Assembly (NCBI GenBank): GCA_905205065.1
Contig: CAJLCI010000020.1
Span: forward strand, 1 to 44,941
Length of the DNA stretch: 44,941 bases
Source: an uncultured Eubacteriales bacterium
GTDB lineage: Bacteria > Bacillota > Clostridia > Oscillospirales > CAG-272
Direction of reading: 5' to 3'
Under the pieces are notes generated by a model that searched no databases, was not told where the DNA came from, and was given only the letters and a program-made list of their open reading frames with translations. Position numbers and translations under genes: made by a program. This document shows positions 33,410-41,958 of the stretch, in pieces (positions within the stretch are counted from its first letter, which is position 1; every line of letters starts with the position of its first letter).

Positions 33410-34915
33410 TTACTTTATCTGAGATGACGAGCGAAGAGTTACATCGTGATAACCGCCTTCAACTATAGATGTGGATGAAACAACAGTCAGACGTGCATTT
33501 TTCTGCAAATCGGAAATCGTAGTTACCCCGCAGTTGCACATAGTCGAACGAACCTTATACAAACTGATTTCAACGTTGTCGTGAAGAGAACCGGCATATG
33601 TGACATACGAATCAACGCCTTCTTCAAAGCTCAGACGATTTGAGCCGCCGACATCATAACGCTGCCAGTTACGCGCGCGGTTTGATCCCTCTCCCCAGTA
33701 TTCCTTCATATACACTCCGTTTACCATCACTTTATCTGACGGGCTTTCATCAAAGCGCGCAAAATATCTTCCCAGCATAAGAAAATCCGCCCCCATTGCA
33801 AGCGCCAGAGTCATATGGTAATCATACACTATTCCGCCGTCAGAGCAAATCGGAACATAAATTCCTGTCTCGCGGAAATACTCATCACGGGCGGCCGCCA
33901 CCTCTATAAGCGCGGTAGCCTGTCCTCGCCCGATGCCCTTTGTCTCACGTGTAATACATATTGAACCGCCGCCGATACCTACTTTTACAAAATCAGCTCC
34001 GGCTCTTGCAAGAAACAGGAAACCGTCTCTGTCGACAACATTTCCTGCTCCGACCTTGACAGAATCACCGTAATTTTTACGAATCCACCTGATTACATTC
34101 TGCTGCCAGCATGTATATCCCTCTGAAGAATCTATACAAAGCACATCCGCTCCAGCCTCTATCAGCGCCGGAACGCGCTGCTCATAATCCCGCGTATTTA
34201 TACCCGCGCCAACAAGAAATCTCTTTTTGCTGTCAAGAAGCTCATTAGGATTTTCCTTATGAGACGAATAGTCCTTACGGAAAACAAAATACTGAAGACG
34301 TCCTTCGCCGTCAACTATTGGAAGCGCGTTTAGTTTATTTTCCCAAATAATATCGTTAGCTTCTTTTAAAGTTATGCCAAGCGGCGCGGTCACCAATTTA
34401 TCAAGCGGAGTCATAAAATCCTTTACTTTTTCATCCACGCTCATACGCGACACACGGTAATCACGGCTTGTAACGATTCCGAGGAGCTTTCCGTTAGGCG
34501 TGCTGTCATCCGTTATGGCAACCGTAGAAAAACCGTTCCGCTTTTTTAGTTCAAGTACGTCGGCAAGCGTACTCTCCGGATTTAAATTTGAATCCGATAC
34601 GACAAAACCGGCCTTATAATTCTTTACGCGCGAAACCATTGCCGCCTCATTTTCAATTGTTTGAGCTCCGTATATAAATGAAATTCCGCCTTCTTTCGCA
34701 AGCGCAATAGCAAGCTTGTCATCGGAAACCGACTGCATAATTGCCGAAACAAGCGGAATATTAAGTGAAATGGCCGGCTTTTCGTCTCCCTTTCGGAATT
34801 TTACAAGAGGGGTTTGCAAAGAGACATTTGCCGGAATACAATCCTCGCCTGTATATCCCGGAACAAGCAGATATTCGCTGAATGTCCTGCTCGGTTCATT
34901 GTAATAATATGCCAT
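33410..34915 (-). CDS. guaB: IMP dehydrogenase
   Basis: This 501-residue NAD-dependent enzyme oxidises IMP to XMP, the committed step of GMP synthesis. A TIM-barrel catalytic domain is interrupted by two CBS repeats (about 95-215; for example IVTSRDYR and ALPIVDGEGRL). The active-site loop with the catalytic cysteine is GGGSICITRETKGIGRGQ, the phosphate-binding Gly loop SDGGIVYDY follows, and the flap region is near GSNRARNW. The start codon lies 11 nt after AAAGG, which is itself part of a hairpin (34926-34944). It is monocistronic with a perfect promoter at 35030-35058. Confidence 0.95.
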   Translation of the reverse strand: MAYYYNEPSRTFSEYLLVPGYTGEDCIPANVSLQTPLVKFRKGDEKPAISLNIPLVSAIMQSVSDDKLAIALAKEGGISFIYGAQTIENEAAMVSRVKNYKAGFVVSDSNLNPESTLADVLELKKRNGFSTVAITDDSTPNGKLLGIVTSRDYRVSRMSVDEKVKDFMTPLDKLVTAPLGITLKEANDIIWENKLNALPIVDGEGRLQYFVFRKDYSSHKENPNELLDSKKRFLVGAGINTRDYEQRVPALIEAGADVLCIDSSEGYTCWQQNVIRWIRKNYGDSVKVGAGNVVDRDGFLFLARAGADFVKVGIGGGSICITRETKGIGRGQATALIEVAAARDEYFRETGIYVPICSDGGIVYDYHMTLALAMGADFLMLGRYFARFDESPSDKVMVNGVYMKEYWGEGSNRARNWQRYDVGGSNRLSFEEGVDSYVTYAGSLHDNVEISLYKVRSTMCNCGVTTISDLQKNARLTVVSSTSIVEGGYHDVTLRSSSQIK

Positions 34916-34925
34916 ATTACACCAC

Positions 34926-34944
34926 GCCTTTGATCTGCAAAGGC
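34926..34944 (-). promoter_or_regulatory. Hairpin over the guaB ribosome site
   Basis: GCCTTTG (34938-34944 as read on the minus strand) pairs with CAAAGGC (34926-34932 on the minus strand) around a 5-nt loop. AAAGG, the nearest ribosome site to guaB, lies in the second arm. The layout resembles that at 30008-30024. Confidence 0.35.
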
Positions 34945-35029
34945 TTTCCTTTCACTAAATTTTCGACAGCACTCAAAACGCTATAATTCAAAATTTGAGA
35001 AAAATTCACTCTATTCTCTATAAAATCAG

Positions 35030-35058
35030 ATTATATCATAATTAATAATCAATGTCAA
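35030..35058 (-). promoter_or_regulatory. Perfect sigma-A promoter of guaB
   Basis: TTGACA (35053-35058) and TATAAT (35030-35035) on the minus strand are 17 bp apart, both exact consensus. The leader before guaB is about 107 nt. Confidence 0.8.
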
Positions 35059-35178
35059 GATAAGTATAATAATTTAGAAAATCAGTAAAAATTTCATCCA
35101 AGATACTTATTATAATTTTTTTTATACTTATCAGAAAACTATCTGTCAATAATAATTAAATAAAATATATTTTTTTAT
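35059..35178. other. AT-rich spacer between divergent promoters
   Basis: Between the guaB and cca promoters there is an AT-rich stretch with no open frame, no strong hairpin and no recognisable repeat. Confidence 0.4.
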
Positions 35179-35208
35179 TTGACGAAACTCTTCTTAGTAT
35201 GATATAAT
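35179..35208 (+). promoter_or_regulatory. Promoter of cca
   Basis: TTGACG (35179-35184) and TATAAT (35203-35208) are 18 bp apart. It gives a ~200-nt leader; a second, weaker TTGACC/TATAAT pair with a 19-bp spacer lies near 35297-35330. Confidence 0.6.
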
Positions 35209-35413
35209 AATCTAAAATCTGAGGCTTAATTTTAGTCAGTCTTATTCCGCCGCCGAAAACGGCAATAATACAAGGCAAAACCGAATAACATTGTTTGTTG
35301 ACCTGAATTTATGGAATAATTTTATAATCATATAATGAATACATTATGTCAAAATAATCTGATAAATACAAATTTATGCAGCGCATGGAGAATAATAAAC
35401 GGAGCATTATAAA

Positions 35414-36778
35414 ATGAGGAGAAGTGTTTATTTCTCAAAACAAATTCAAAAAATACTTTCAAAAATTGAAAAACACGGCGAAGAGGCATACTTAATCGGC
35501 GGATGTGTAAGAGACGCCTTTCTCGGAATTTCACCTCAGGATTTCGATATAACTACATCGGCAACACCTGAACAAATTAAAGAAATATTCCGCGGCGAAA
35601 AAATCATTGAAACGGGAATAAAGCATGGAACCGTGACCGTCTTGTATGAAGGAACAGCGGCGGAAATAACAACATTTCGGACAGAAGCCGGGTATTCAGA
35701 CGGCCGCCGCCCCGATTCTGTGTCTTTTACTTCATCACTTTTTGACGACACCTCAAGACGGGATTTTACAATAAATGCAATTGCATATAACGATAATACC
35801 GGTCCTGTTGATTTTCACGGAGGAATTCAGGACATAAAAAACAAAATTATAAGATGTGTCGGAATCCCTGAAAAAAGATTCGGAGAAGATGCTCTTAGAA
35901 TTTTGCGTGCAATCCGGTTCGCATCGGTTCTTGATTTTGATATCGAAAAAAGAACCTCAGATGCAATTCATTCGATGCCAGAACTACTATATAAAATCAG
36001 CGCCGAAAGAATAGCTTCAGAATTTTCAAAGCTCATATGCGGCAAAGCTGCAAAAAAAATTCTTCTTGAATATTCAGATGTTATAAGTGTCATTATTCCG
36101 GAGCTTATTCCATCAATAGGATTTGATCAAAAAAATTATCATCACATTTACGATGTTTATACACACTCTGTTGTCGCTCTTGATTATGTAAGACCATGCA
36201 TCACACTCCGTCTTTCCGCCCTTTTGCATGACTGTGGAAAACCCGCGTGCTTCACCGTCGATGAAAACGGAGTAGGACATTTCAGCGGACATCCGGAGGT
36301 CAGCGCCGAACTATCCGACACTATACTGCGAAGACTAAAGTTCGATAATGAAACAAGAAATCTCATAGTTACACTTGTAAAAAACCACGATAGACAGATT
36401 GAGGCAACCGAAAAGGCGGTAAAAAGAGCAATGGGCAAGCTCACACCTGAGGTATTCTTTCTTCTCATCGAACTAAAACGCGCGGATAACATGGCGCAGG
36501 CTCCCCAATACCGCCAAAGATTATTACTTTGCGACCGCCTCGAACAAACCGCCAATAAAATTCTTAAGGATAAAGAATGTATAGACAGAAAGTCGCTTTC
36601 TGTAAATGGACATGATCTTATAAATATCGGAATAAAAGACGGAAAAACTATAGGTCTGATTCTGGAGGCGCTTCTTGATGAGGTAATAGAACAAAAAATT
36701 GAAAACCAAAGGTCCCCGCTTCTTGACCGCGCCGTGCAAATATCCAAAAACTTAGAGAAAGATTATAGAACACAATGA
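35414..36778 (+). CDS. cca: CCA tRNA nucleotidyltransferase
   Basis: This 454-residue class II nucleotidyltransferase adds or repairs the 3' CCA of tRNAs. The head has GGCVRDAFLG and the metal-binding DFDITTSATP. The neck has the nucleotide-selecting region RFGEDALRILRAIRFA. A C-terminal HD domain (LLHDCGKPACF and NHDRQIE) may add phosphohydrolase activity. It is needed here because the tRNA-Gln in this window lacks an encoded CCA. GGAG precedes the ATG. Repeat copy 4 lies between it and the EamA gene. Confidence 0.93.
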   Translation: MRRSVYFSKQIQKILSKIEKHGEEAYLIGGCVRDAFLGISPQDFDITTSATPEQIKEIFRGEKIIETGIKHGTVTVLYEGTAAEITTFRTEAGYSDGRRPDSVSFTSSLFDDTSRRDFTINAIAYNDNTGPVDFHGGIQDIKNKIIRCVGIPEKRFGEDALRILRAIRFASVLDFDIEKRTSDAIHSMPELLYKISAERIASEFSKLICGKAAKKILLEYSDVISVIIPELIPSIGFDQKNYHHIYDVYTHSVVALDYVRPCITLRLSALLHDCGKPACFTVDENGVGHFSGHPEVSAELSDTILRRLKFDNETRNLIVTLVKNHDRQIEATEKAVKRAMGKLTPEVFFLLIELKRADNMAQAPQYRQRLLLCDRLEQTANKILKDKECIDRKSLSVNGHDLINIGIKDGKTIGLILEALLDEVIEQKIENQRSPLLDRAVQISKNLEKDYRTQ

Positions 36779-36811
36779 GTCAATATAAAATACGTATGTC
36801 TGGTATCTCCG

Positions 36812-37059
36812 AATATAACTAAAAGCGAGATGTCTGCGTTTGCAAGACACTCGACTCTAAAGGCGTCCGCATTCAAGACGTTCGTGTGCAAGACGTTCGT
36901 GTGCAAAAGTATTTCGCGTGAAAAGACGTTCGCACGCAAAAGTGTTCATGTGTAAAGACGTTTGCATCTATAGTCGGCAAGTTCCAATAAATTTTTCCGG
37001 TATACATTCTATAGTCTATCACCATAACGCCTTATGACAGAGATATGCTTCTTATCAGG
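36812..37059 (+). repeat. Dispersed 16-bp-array element, copy 4
   Basis: The 5' end AATATAACTAAAAGCGAGA matches copy 1. Nine units of 15-17 bp (36828-36970) follow, such as AAGACGTTCGCACGCA and AAAGTGTTCATGTGTA; two consecutive 15-bp units are identical. The tail has GTTCCAATAAATTTTTCCGG, then AACGCCTTATGACAGAG and CTTCTTATC, with the terminal hairpin reduced. It is oriented with cca and the EamA gene. Confidence 0.85.
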
Positions 37060-37097
37060 CAACTAAAATTCAGTATTAAAAAGGTGTGATAATATAA

Positions 37098-37961
37098 ATG
37101 TGGATAATATACGCTTTTAGTTCCGCTCTGTTCGCCGGACTGACTTCAATACTTGCAAAGTGCGGGATCAGGAAAACAGACTCTAATGCAGCAACCGCGA
37201 TCCGAACAATAGTCGTACTTATATTCTCGTGGATAATGGTTTGGGTTGAGGGCTCGTATAAAACAATTCCAGATGTCGATACTAAGGCATGGATATTTTT
37301 GATTCTGTCAGGAATTGCAACAGGAATCTCATGGCTGTGTTACTTCAAGGCGCTTCAGCTCGGAGATATAAACAAAGTGGTGCCGATAGATAAATCAAGC
37401 ACAGTGCTTACAATAATATTAGCATTGATTTTTCTCGGAGAAGGTATTACGTGGATAAAACTGACAGCAATCGCAGCGATATCAGCCGGAACATATCTTA
37501 TGATCTCCAGAGAAGATAAAAATTCAAACAGATCAAAAAGCAAAGCATGGCTAATCTACGCCGTATTTTCTGCAATATTTGCGAGTCTTACGTCTATTCT
37601 TGCCAAAATCGGAATTGAAAATGTAGAATCAAACCTCGGAACAGCTATCCGAACCTGCGTTGTATTAATTATGGCTTGGATAGTAGTCTTTGTATCCGGA
37701 AAACAGCATACAATCAAAGACATTCCCAAAAAAGAACTGATTTTTATCTGTCTTTCCGGCATAGCTACCGGCGCATCATGGCTATGTTATTATAAAGCGC
37801 TTAGGGACGGATATGCAAGCGTCGTTGTCCCTATTGACAAACTAAGCATAGTTGTAACAATTGCTTTCTCATATCTTGTTTTTAAGGAAAAACTCTCTAA
37901 AAAAGCTCTACTCGGACTAATTCTTATAATCTCGGGAACACTTGCAATGCTGATTAAATAA
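37098..37961 (+). CDS. EamA/DMT-family transporter
   Basis: This 287-residue protein with ten predicted helices is built of two EamA repeats that are strikingly alike: SSALFAGLTSILAKCGI and SAIFASLTSILAKIGI, then SGIATGISWLCYFKAL and SGIATGASWLCYYKAL, each before a VVPIDK turn. The DMT superfamily exports or imports metabolites such as amino acids or nucleosides; the substrate is unknown. AAAGGTG lies upstream of the ATG. It begins 38 bp after repeat copy 4 and converges with the sortase gene, 39 bp apart. Confidence 0.88.
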   Translation: MWIIYAFSSALFAGLTSILAKCGIRKTDSNAATAIRTIVVLIFSWIMVWVEGSYKTIPDVDTKAWIFLILSGIATGISWLCYFKALQLGDINKVVPIDKSSTVLTIILALIFLGEGITWIKLTAIAAISAGTYLMISREDKNSNRSKSKAWLIYAVFSAIFASLTSILAKIGIENVESNLGTAIRTCVVLIMAWIVVFVSGKQHTIKDIPKKELIFICLSGIATGASWLCYYKALRDGYASVVVPIDKLSIVVTIAFSYLVFKEKLSKKALLGLILIISGTLAMLIK

Positions 37962-38000
37962 ACTGTAAACGTCAAATACTCTAATGTGAGCTACAGGTCG

Positions 38001-39080
38001 TTAATTTTCCGCGTCGGTAACAAACTCCGGAGGAATTACAGCGGCATCAGCGCTGCCGGCCGAAATCACTTCTGTAAGCTCTGCAAGAACAAGATAGCGT
38101 TTGCTTTTATCCCACATATAGCATGTCGAAAGAACAATCAGAGGGTTATCTCCGCTGGGCTTGTCTCTGTCCGCAAAACAGGAATATCTGCCGGTTTCAG
38201 AATAAAGCTCATCGATAAACTCTTCCGTAACGCCATCCACTTTAAAGTCATGATAATAAAGTACATGGCGGTCGCTGTACGGAACTGCACAGCATATCTC
38301 ATATTTATACGTTTTGTCCGGAAGATAAATGTAAACATCGGAATGCTCCGATAGATATTCGGAATCAGAATAGCATCTTTGAAAAAATGAAAAAATCTGC
38401 GGTTCCCGATTTTCATTTCCGTTCATATTATGACCGTATATCATCGTAACCGGATCTGTAAAATCCGAAGAGTTAGACAGCTCAATATAAACAGATCCGC
38501 CCTCATCATATTTTTTATCAGGTGCATGATTTAAATAAAACTCATTATTTGTAGGATGCTGCATAATCGGATAACTGACCGTAGTACCCGGTATATAAAG
38601 ATACGCAACCGAGTCCTGAGCGGTACTCCAAAGCTCGTCGAAATCAATAGGACTTATATAATCTTCAATATTAACAATGAAATTATTTTCCGAAATTTCA
38701 TTTACATCCGGAGAAACGGTTTCAGGCAAAAAATCGGTTATGCCACTATTATCGTCTTTTCGTAAAAGGACAGCAATACTTATTGTCAGCACAGAAATAA
38801 GAATTACTGCGGCAGCCGTTATGACAATTGCATATTTTCTCTTGCGCGGATTGCGGAAAGCTCCTGAAATCTTCTTTATAATTCCCTTTTTCCGCTTTAT
38901 TGCTCTTGGCGTATGCTTCCCGTTATCGTCATATTTATTATCTTTATCTGTATTATCTGCTGAGTTATTCTCTGCCGCCTCCGGCTGATTGTCTGTATTT
39001 TTTAATATTTTCATATATGTATCGGTATCAGTCTGATTACTGCTGTCTGACACCTGATTTAATTTCTTTTCATCACTCAT
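38001..39080 (-). CDS. Class B sortase
   Basis: The 359-residue protein has a long acidic Asn/Asp-rich cytoplasmic segment (1-~60), a basic stretch, one membrane helix (about 83-107) and an extracellular sortase domain. The catalytic triad is visible: His217 in IYGHNM, Cys320 in LSTC and Arg328 in KRYLV. The class B helix insertion is present between His and Cys. Sortases of this class attach proteins to peptidoglycan or polymerise pili. No LPxTG/NPxTN substrate gene is adjacent, so it may serve as the general housekeeping sortase. GAGG lies 8 nt before the ATG. Confidence 0.9.
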   Translation of the reverse strand: MSDEKKLNQVSDSSNQTDTDTYMKILKNTDNQPEAAENNSADNTDKDNKYDDNGKHTPRAIKRKKGIIKKISGAFRNPRKRKYAIVITAAAVILISVLTISIAVLLRKDDNSGITDFLPETVSPDVNEISENNFIVNIEDYISPIDFDELWSTAQDSVAYLYIPGTTVSYPIMQHPTNNEFYLNHAPDKKYDEGGSVYIELSNSSDFTDPVTMIYGHNMNGNENREPQIFSFFQRCYSDSEYLSEHSDVYIYLPDKTYKYEICCAVPYSDRHVLYYHDFKVDGVTEEFIDELYSETGRYSCFADRDKPSGDNPLIVLSTCYMWDKSKRYLVLAELTEVISAGSADAAVIPPEFVTDAEN

Positions 39081-39127
39081 AAACGATACCTCATAACTAA
39101 TTCTGCAAAAACTCTTATATCGACTTT

Positions 39128-39156
39128 ATTATAAAACGAAATTACATTTCTGTCAA
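39128..39156 (-). promoter_or_regulatory. Perfect sigma-A promoter of the sortase gene
   Basis: TTGACA (39151-39156) and TATAAT (39128-39133) on the minus strand are 17 bp apart, both exact consensus. Confidence 0.8.
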
Positions 39157-39428
39157 CTTAATAACAGATTTTTAGCTGTGGAAAATAATTGATTCAAATT
39201 TATGTTAGCTTTATTTGTAAAAATTAATTTTATGTCAAAAATATAGTTTTTTAGGTATAAACACAATAATTTTGAATTTTATGTCTCTAATAATTACTCG
39301 TCCCAAATATCTTTATAAAATCTTTATGTTATATTGAATAACTTCACTCTTTTTTTATAAAAATAAGTTATAATTACTTAGTATTATAAACTATTATTAT
39401 TGATCGTAAATTCACATACCTACCGAAT
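39157..39428. other. AT-rich region between the sortase promoter and ktrB
   Basis: No reading frame or repeat is seen. A rightward promoter for ktrB must lie here, possibly around TTGAAT near 39334 with TATAAA near 39357, but the match is weak. Confidence 0.35.
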
Positions 39429-40799
39429 ATGACAGGAAAGGAAAAGCGGCAGACATACAAAATGCAAAACATTTTACATACTCATAAGCATTTTACACCT
39501 TTTCAGGTAATAATTCTCGGTTTTGCAGGGGTAATCCTGTTCGGAACACTGCTTTTAATGCTTCCGGTATCCTCGCAGAGCGGACAGCCGACGTCAATTA
39601 TAGACGCGTTGTTCACATCCACATCGGCCGTTTGTGTTACCGGACTTATCGTATTTGATACAGCGACATACTGGTCTGTTTTCGGTCAGGCTGTAATAAT
39701 AATTCTCATACAAATCGGGGGAATGGGAGTTATAACGGTTGCATCAAGTATCGCCATGCTGTCAGGCAAAAAAATCACGCTGATGCAAAGAAGTACAATT
39801 CAAGAAGCCCTTGCGGCGCCTAAAGTCGGAGGAATTGTACGCCTTACCGGCTTTATAATAAAAACCACATTAATTACCGAACTTGCAGGCGCGGTTCTGA
39901 TGTCTCCGGTATTTTGCAAAAAATTTGGTATTCTCCGCGGAATTTGGATGTCATTATTTCATTCAATCTCAGCCTTTTGCAATGCAGGATTCGATCTTAT
40001 GGGATCAAACGAAAAATTTTCATCTCTTACATTCCTGGCCGAAAATCCAGTAATAAACATAGTTATAATGTCGCTTATAATATTCGGCGGAATCGGCTTT
40101 CTGACGTGGGACGATATAAGGACGAACAAATTTCATCTGAAAAAATACCGGATGCAGTCAAAGATAATATTGTGTACAACGGCGATGCTTCTTTTGATTC
40201 CGGCGCTTTATTTCTTTTTCATCGAATTCAGGGACGAGCCCATATCGCGAAAAATATGGACCTCCCTGTTTCAAGCCGTAACGCCGAGAACAGCAGGATT
40301 TAATACCGTACCTCTCAACACAATAAGCGAAGCCGGACTGGGAATATTAATAATTCTGATGCTTATAGGAGGTGCGCCGGGTTCAACAGCCGGCGGCATG
40401 AAGATAACGACGATTGCAGTTATGTTTAAAAATTCAATATCCGTATTCAGAAAAAAAGAGCAAGCACAATTTTTCGGACGATCTGTATCTGATGACGCGG
40501 TAAAAAGTGCAGCTACAATTTTTTTACTGTACACATCAATGTTTATATCCGGCGGAATAGTTATCAGCATTATTGAGGGTATGCCTTTGACTGTCTGTCT
40601 TTTCGAAACCGCATCGGCAATCGGCACCGTAGGATTGTCTCTCGGCGTTACTCCGACGCTGTGTACAGCATCCAAGCTGATTCTGACAGCTCTTATGTAT
40701 CTCGGACGTGTCGGAGGAATGACTTTGGTATTTGCGGCACTATCATCAAAAACAAAGAACATTTCTAAATATCCTCAAGAAAAAATCATCGTGGGATAG
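39429..40799 (+). CDS. ktrB: Potassium uptake channel subunit KtrB/TrkH family
   Basis: This 456-residue protein with four M1-P-M2-like repeats has selectivity-filter segments TSAVCVTGLIVFD, SAFCNAGFDLMG, TPRTAGFNTVPL and ASAIGTVGLSLGVTP, each carrying the conserved Gly. The KtrB/TrkH superfamily takes up K+ in complex with a cytosolic gating ring encoded by ktrA. The annotated ATG lacks a ribosome site; a later in-frame ATG at 39462 does not have one at proper spacing either. It is separated from ktrA by a 40-bp tandem array, an unusual interruption for a two-subunit operon. Confidence 0.92.
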   Translation: MTGKEKRQTYKMQNILHTHKHFTPFQVIILGFAGVILFGTLLLMLPVSSQSGQPTSIIDALFTSTSAVCVTGLIVFDTATYWSVFGQAVIIILIQIGGMGVITVASSIAMLSGKKITLMQRSTIQEALAAPKVGGIVRLTGFIIKTTLITELAGAVLMSPVFCKKFGILRGIWMSLFHSISAFCNAGFDLMGSNEKFSSLTFLAENPVINIVIMSLIIFGGIGFLTWDDIRTNKFHLKKYRMQSKIILCTTAMLLLIPALYFFFIEFRDEPISRKIWTSLFQAVTPRTAGFNTVPLNTISEAGLGILIILMLIGGAPGSTAGGMKITTIAVMFKNSISVFRKKEQAQFFGRSVSDDAVKSAATIFLLYTSMFISGGIVISIIEGMPLTVCLFETASAIGTVGLSLGVTPTLCTASKLILTALMYLGRVGGMTLVFAALSSKTKNISKYPQEKIIVG

Positions 40800-40890
40800 A
40801 TTCCGCGATACACTCGGACAGAACAACCAGATAAGATAATGAAACATAGAAAGTCTAACAGGACAATATAACAGGACAGTATAACAAAAC

Positions 40891-41090
40891 ATTCAGTTAG
40901 GAACGCTTTGACAAGACCGTCTGGTAAAACATTCAGTTAGGGACGCTCTAAAAAGACAGTCTGACAAAATATTCAGTTAGGAACACTCTAACAAGGCAAT
41001 CTGACAAAATATTCAGTTAGGAACACTCTAACAAGACAATCTGACAAAACATTCAGTTAGAGACGCTCTGACAAGACAATCTGGCAGACA
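40891..41090 (+). repeat. 40-bp tandem repeat, five units
   Basis: ATTCAGTTAG recurs at 40891, 40931, 40971, 41011 and 41051, an exact 40-bp period. Within each unit follow variants of GGAACACTCTA, ACAAGACAAT and CTGACAAAAC. Shorter, diverged sub-repeats (TAACAGGACA-like) lead in from about 40856. No reading frame spans it. It lies between ktrB and ktrA. Confidence 0.92.
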
Positions 41091-41185
41091 CTTAAAAAAA
41101 GACGCTCAGATAAGACGTTCGGTTCAGGTTTAACGCTCTGAAAAAATATTCTGATAAAGCTAAAGCAAAGGAAATGATTAATAAT

Positions 41186-41833
41186 ATGAAAACAATACTT
41201 TTAATCGGACTTGGCAGATTCGGCAGGCATATTGCAATACACCTGAATCAGCTTGGTCATCAGGTAATGGCGGTAGACTGCAATGAAAGCCGAGTAGAAA
41301 CCGTTCTTCCATACGTTACAACAGCGCAGATTGGAGATGCCACAAAATTTGAATTCGTATCCTCTCTCGGAGTAAGAAATTTTGACCTTTGCATTGTTAC
41401 CATCGGAAATGATTTTCAAAGTTCTCTTGAAGCGACTTCCATGCTCAAAGATCTTGGCGCAAAGATGGTTGTATCGCGCGCCGCCAGAGATGTACATGCT
41501 AAATTCCTGCTGCGCAACGGCGCTGACGAGGTTGTATATCCGGAAAAACAGCTTGCAAAATGGACTGCAATACGGTACACAGCCGACCATATTCTCGACT
41601 ATATTGAGCTTGACGGAGATAACGCAATTTTTGAAGTAACTGTTCCGCAGGAATGGATTGGAAAAACTATAGGTCAACTTGACATCAGAAAAAAATACAA
41701 AATAAATATTATGGGAATAAAAGACAACGGAAAATTGAATCTTGATATAAGTCCAGACAGCTGCTTTGAACCCGGAAATACAATTTTAATTTTCGGAAAC
41801 TATAAAGCTATACAGAAATTCTTTCACATCTGA
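41186..41833 (+). CDS. ktrA: Potassium uptake regulatory subunit KtrA/TrkA family
   Basis: This ~215-residue soluble gating protein has an N-terminal RCK_N Rossmann domain (ILLIGLGRFGRHIA with the nucleotide-phosphate Asp at VDCNE) and a C-terminal RCK_C domain after ~residue 135. It forms an octameric ring that binds ATP/ADP or c-di-AMP and gates KtrB. The frame opens at 41174, but ATG 41186 begins directly at the Rossmann strand as in relatives and lies further from the AAAGGA ribosome site. It is followed by a terminator-like structured RNA and the KdpE-like gene. Confidence 0.92.
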   Translation: MKTILLIGLGRFGRHIAIHLNQLGHQVMAVDCNESRVETVLPYVTTAQIGDATKFEFVSSLGVRNFDLCIVTIGNDFQSSLEATSMLKDLGAKMVVSRAARDVHAKFLLRNGADEVVYPEKQLAKWTAIRYTADHILDYIELDGDNAIFEVTVPQEWIGKTIGQLDIRKKYKINIMGIKDNGKLNLDISPDSCFEPGNTILIFGNYKAIQKFFHI

Positions 41834-41862
41834 ATTAAAACAGTTGAAAAAAATGAAAGTTC

Positions 41863-41920
41863 ATGCTATACTTATACTGAAAGGCGTCAATAACGTCTGT
41901 AAGAAAGGTATAGCATTTTT
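41863..41920 (+). promoter_or_regulatory. Multi-stem hairpin with T tract between ktrA and the KdpE-like gene
   Basis: ATGCTATAC (41863-41871) pairs perfectly with GTATAGCAT (41908-41916), closing a CTTA/TAAG stem and a GGCGT/ACGTC inner hairpin, and is followed by T5. It could be a partial terminator after ktrA or an attenuator in the leader of the downstream regulator. Confidence 0.5.
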
Positions 41921-41958
41921 GCTGTATAAAAAATAAAGGCTTCAGGTAGTTTTATATA

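Noticed and set aside
36184..36747. 187-residue minus-strand frame inside cca
   Set aside because: Antisense to the HD-domain part of cca, low-complexity composition, no start context.
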